64,000 nucleotides of DNA from Rhizobiales bacterium SYSU XM002 (GTDB taxonomy: Bacteria > Pseudomonadota > Alphaproteobacteria > Rhizobiales > Beijerinckiaceae), in assembly GCA_009846685.1 (NCBI GenBank), contig VWVY01000002.1, positions 62,001 to 126,000 on the forward strand, given 5' to 3'. The position numbers and the translations under genes are program-made. This document shows, piece by piece, positions 63,532 through 64,000 of the stretch (the first letter of the stretch is position 1; the number at the start of each line of letters is the position of its first letter). The notes below the pieces were generated by a model. It worked only from the letters and a program-made list of their open reading frames with translations, did not search any database and was not told the origin of the DNA.

Positions 63532-64000
63532 GTGACCTATCGCGCGCCTGTTGAAGACATCTTGTTTGCCATGCGCCATGCCGCCGGACTCGACCGGGGT
63601 GTCGAGGATGGCCTCTACGCCGATCTGGCGGACGGCGTCGCCGAGGCGGTACTCGAAGAGGCAGCGAAGTTCGCGGAGGAGCGCATCGCGCCGCTGAATA
63701 CCGTCGGCGACAAGGAGATGGCCCGGCTGATCGACGGCAAGGTCGTGATGCCGAAGGGCTTTCCCGAGGCTTATCGCGACTGGGCCGCCGGCGGCTGGTC
63801 GAGCGTTGCTGCGGAGCCCGACTTCGGCGGACAGGGCTTGCCGATCCTGTTGAACATCGCCTGCACGGAAATCTGGAATTCCGCGAACCTTGCTTTCGCG
63901 CTCAACCCGCTGCTCACGATGGGCGCGGTCGAGGCCGTCACGGCGCATGGTTCCGAGTTTCTCAAGAAGACCTTCCTCGCCAAGATGATTTCCGGCGAAT
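63532..64000 (+). CDS. Acyl-CoA dehydrogenase, N-terminal part (truncated by the window)
   Basis: 156 residues visible from GTG 63532, preceded by GGAGG at 8 bases. Translation gives VTYRAPVEDILFAMRHAAGL, EEAAKFAEERIAPLNTVGD, MPKGFPEAYRDWAAGGWSSV, EPDFGGQGLPILLNIACTEI and FALNPLLTMGAVEAVTAHGS, which match the N-terminal half of long-chain-type acyl-CoA dehydrogenases with the extra N-terminal helix. FAD-dependent first step of beta-oxidation, delivering electrons to ETF and then to ETF-QO. The catalytic Glu lies beyond the window. Confidence 0.9.
   Translation, partial: MTYRAPVEDILFAMRHAAGLDRGVEDGLYADLADGVAEAVLEEAAKFAEERIAPLNTVGDKEMARLIDGKVVMPKGFPEAYRDWAAGGWSSVAAEPDFGGQGLPILLNIACTEIWNSANLAFALNPLLTMGAVEAVTAHGSEFLKKTFLAKMISGE

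Overview
The window reads as a chromosomal, housekeeping-rich segment of a high-G+C alphaproteobacterium, most likely order Hyphomicrobiales (Rhizobiales). This rests on gene families and gene orders: a LysR gene divergent from a DUF1127 gene, DUF6101, an IalB-family protein, CcrM next to RnhB, mutY / DciA-like / DsbA / smc, the order ctaC-ctaD-ctaB-small ORF-ctaG-ctaE-DUF983-surf1-thrC, the alphaproteobacterial atpI-B-E-G(b')-F cluster, and an alphaproteobacterial-type LexA box. No rRNA, tRNA, CRISPR array, insertion sequence or prophage block is visible. Genus cannot be told from the sequence alone.

Layout. 1-4.3 kb: a truncated gene, DUF1127/LysR pair, gshA and rsmE. 4.4-12 kb: ubiA, DUF6101, ispH, EamA exporter, thrB, rnhA, peroxiredoxin, a periplasmic DsbD-N-like protein and YqgE. 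12-17 kb: a membrane GGDEF/EAL protein whose GGDEF site is degenerate (SGDSF) while the EAL site looks intact, then GNAT and thrC. 17-23.7 kb: the aa3-type cytochrome c oxidase operon, read leftwards. 24-31.1 kb: IalB protein, a lipoprotein, then a tandem glycine riboswitch controlling gcvT-gcvH-osmC-gcvPA-DUF2513-gcvPB. 31-35 kb: NTF2-like protein, a secreted hydrolase, and the F0 ATP synthase operon. 35-45 kb: smc, DsbA, DciA-like, mutY, ccrM, rnhB and an SOS-box-controlled radical SAM gene. 45-50 kb: cytochrome c, zinc metallopeptidase, a UDG lacking two cluster cysteines, ETF-ubiquinone oxidoreductase and a small AT-richer orphan. 50-64 kb: TPR-ispE, ispB, a methyltransferase, two small secreted proteins, glyQ-X-glyS, an MFS transporter with a perfect palindromic operator, LysR, tsaC and the start of an acyl-CoA dehydrogenase.

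How the parts connect. Isoprenoid and quinone supply (ispH, ispE, ispB, ubiA) feeds respiration (cytochrome oxidase, ETF-QO, F0). Glycine is sensed by the riboswitch and cleaved by the gcv products. thrB and thrC make threonine, which TsaC uses for tRNA modification. The ETF-QO and acyl-CoA dehydrogenase genes, 16 kb apart, share a nearly identical 18-bp promoter element, suggesting one fatty-acid regulon.

The most interesting items are that shared element, the DUF2513 gene lodged inside the glycine-cleavage operon, the LexA box on the radical SAM gene, the cluster-cysteine-depleted UDG, and several perfect palindromes in promoters. I found no convincing large undescribed system; most of the window is ordinary core genome.
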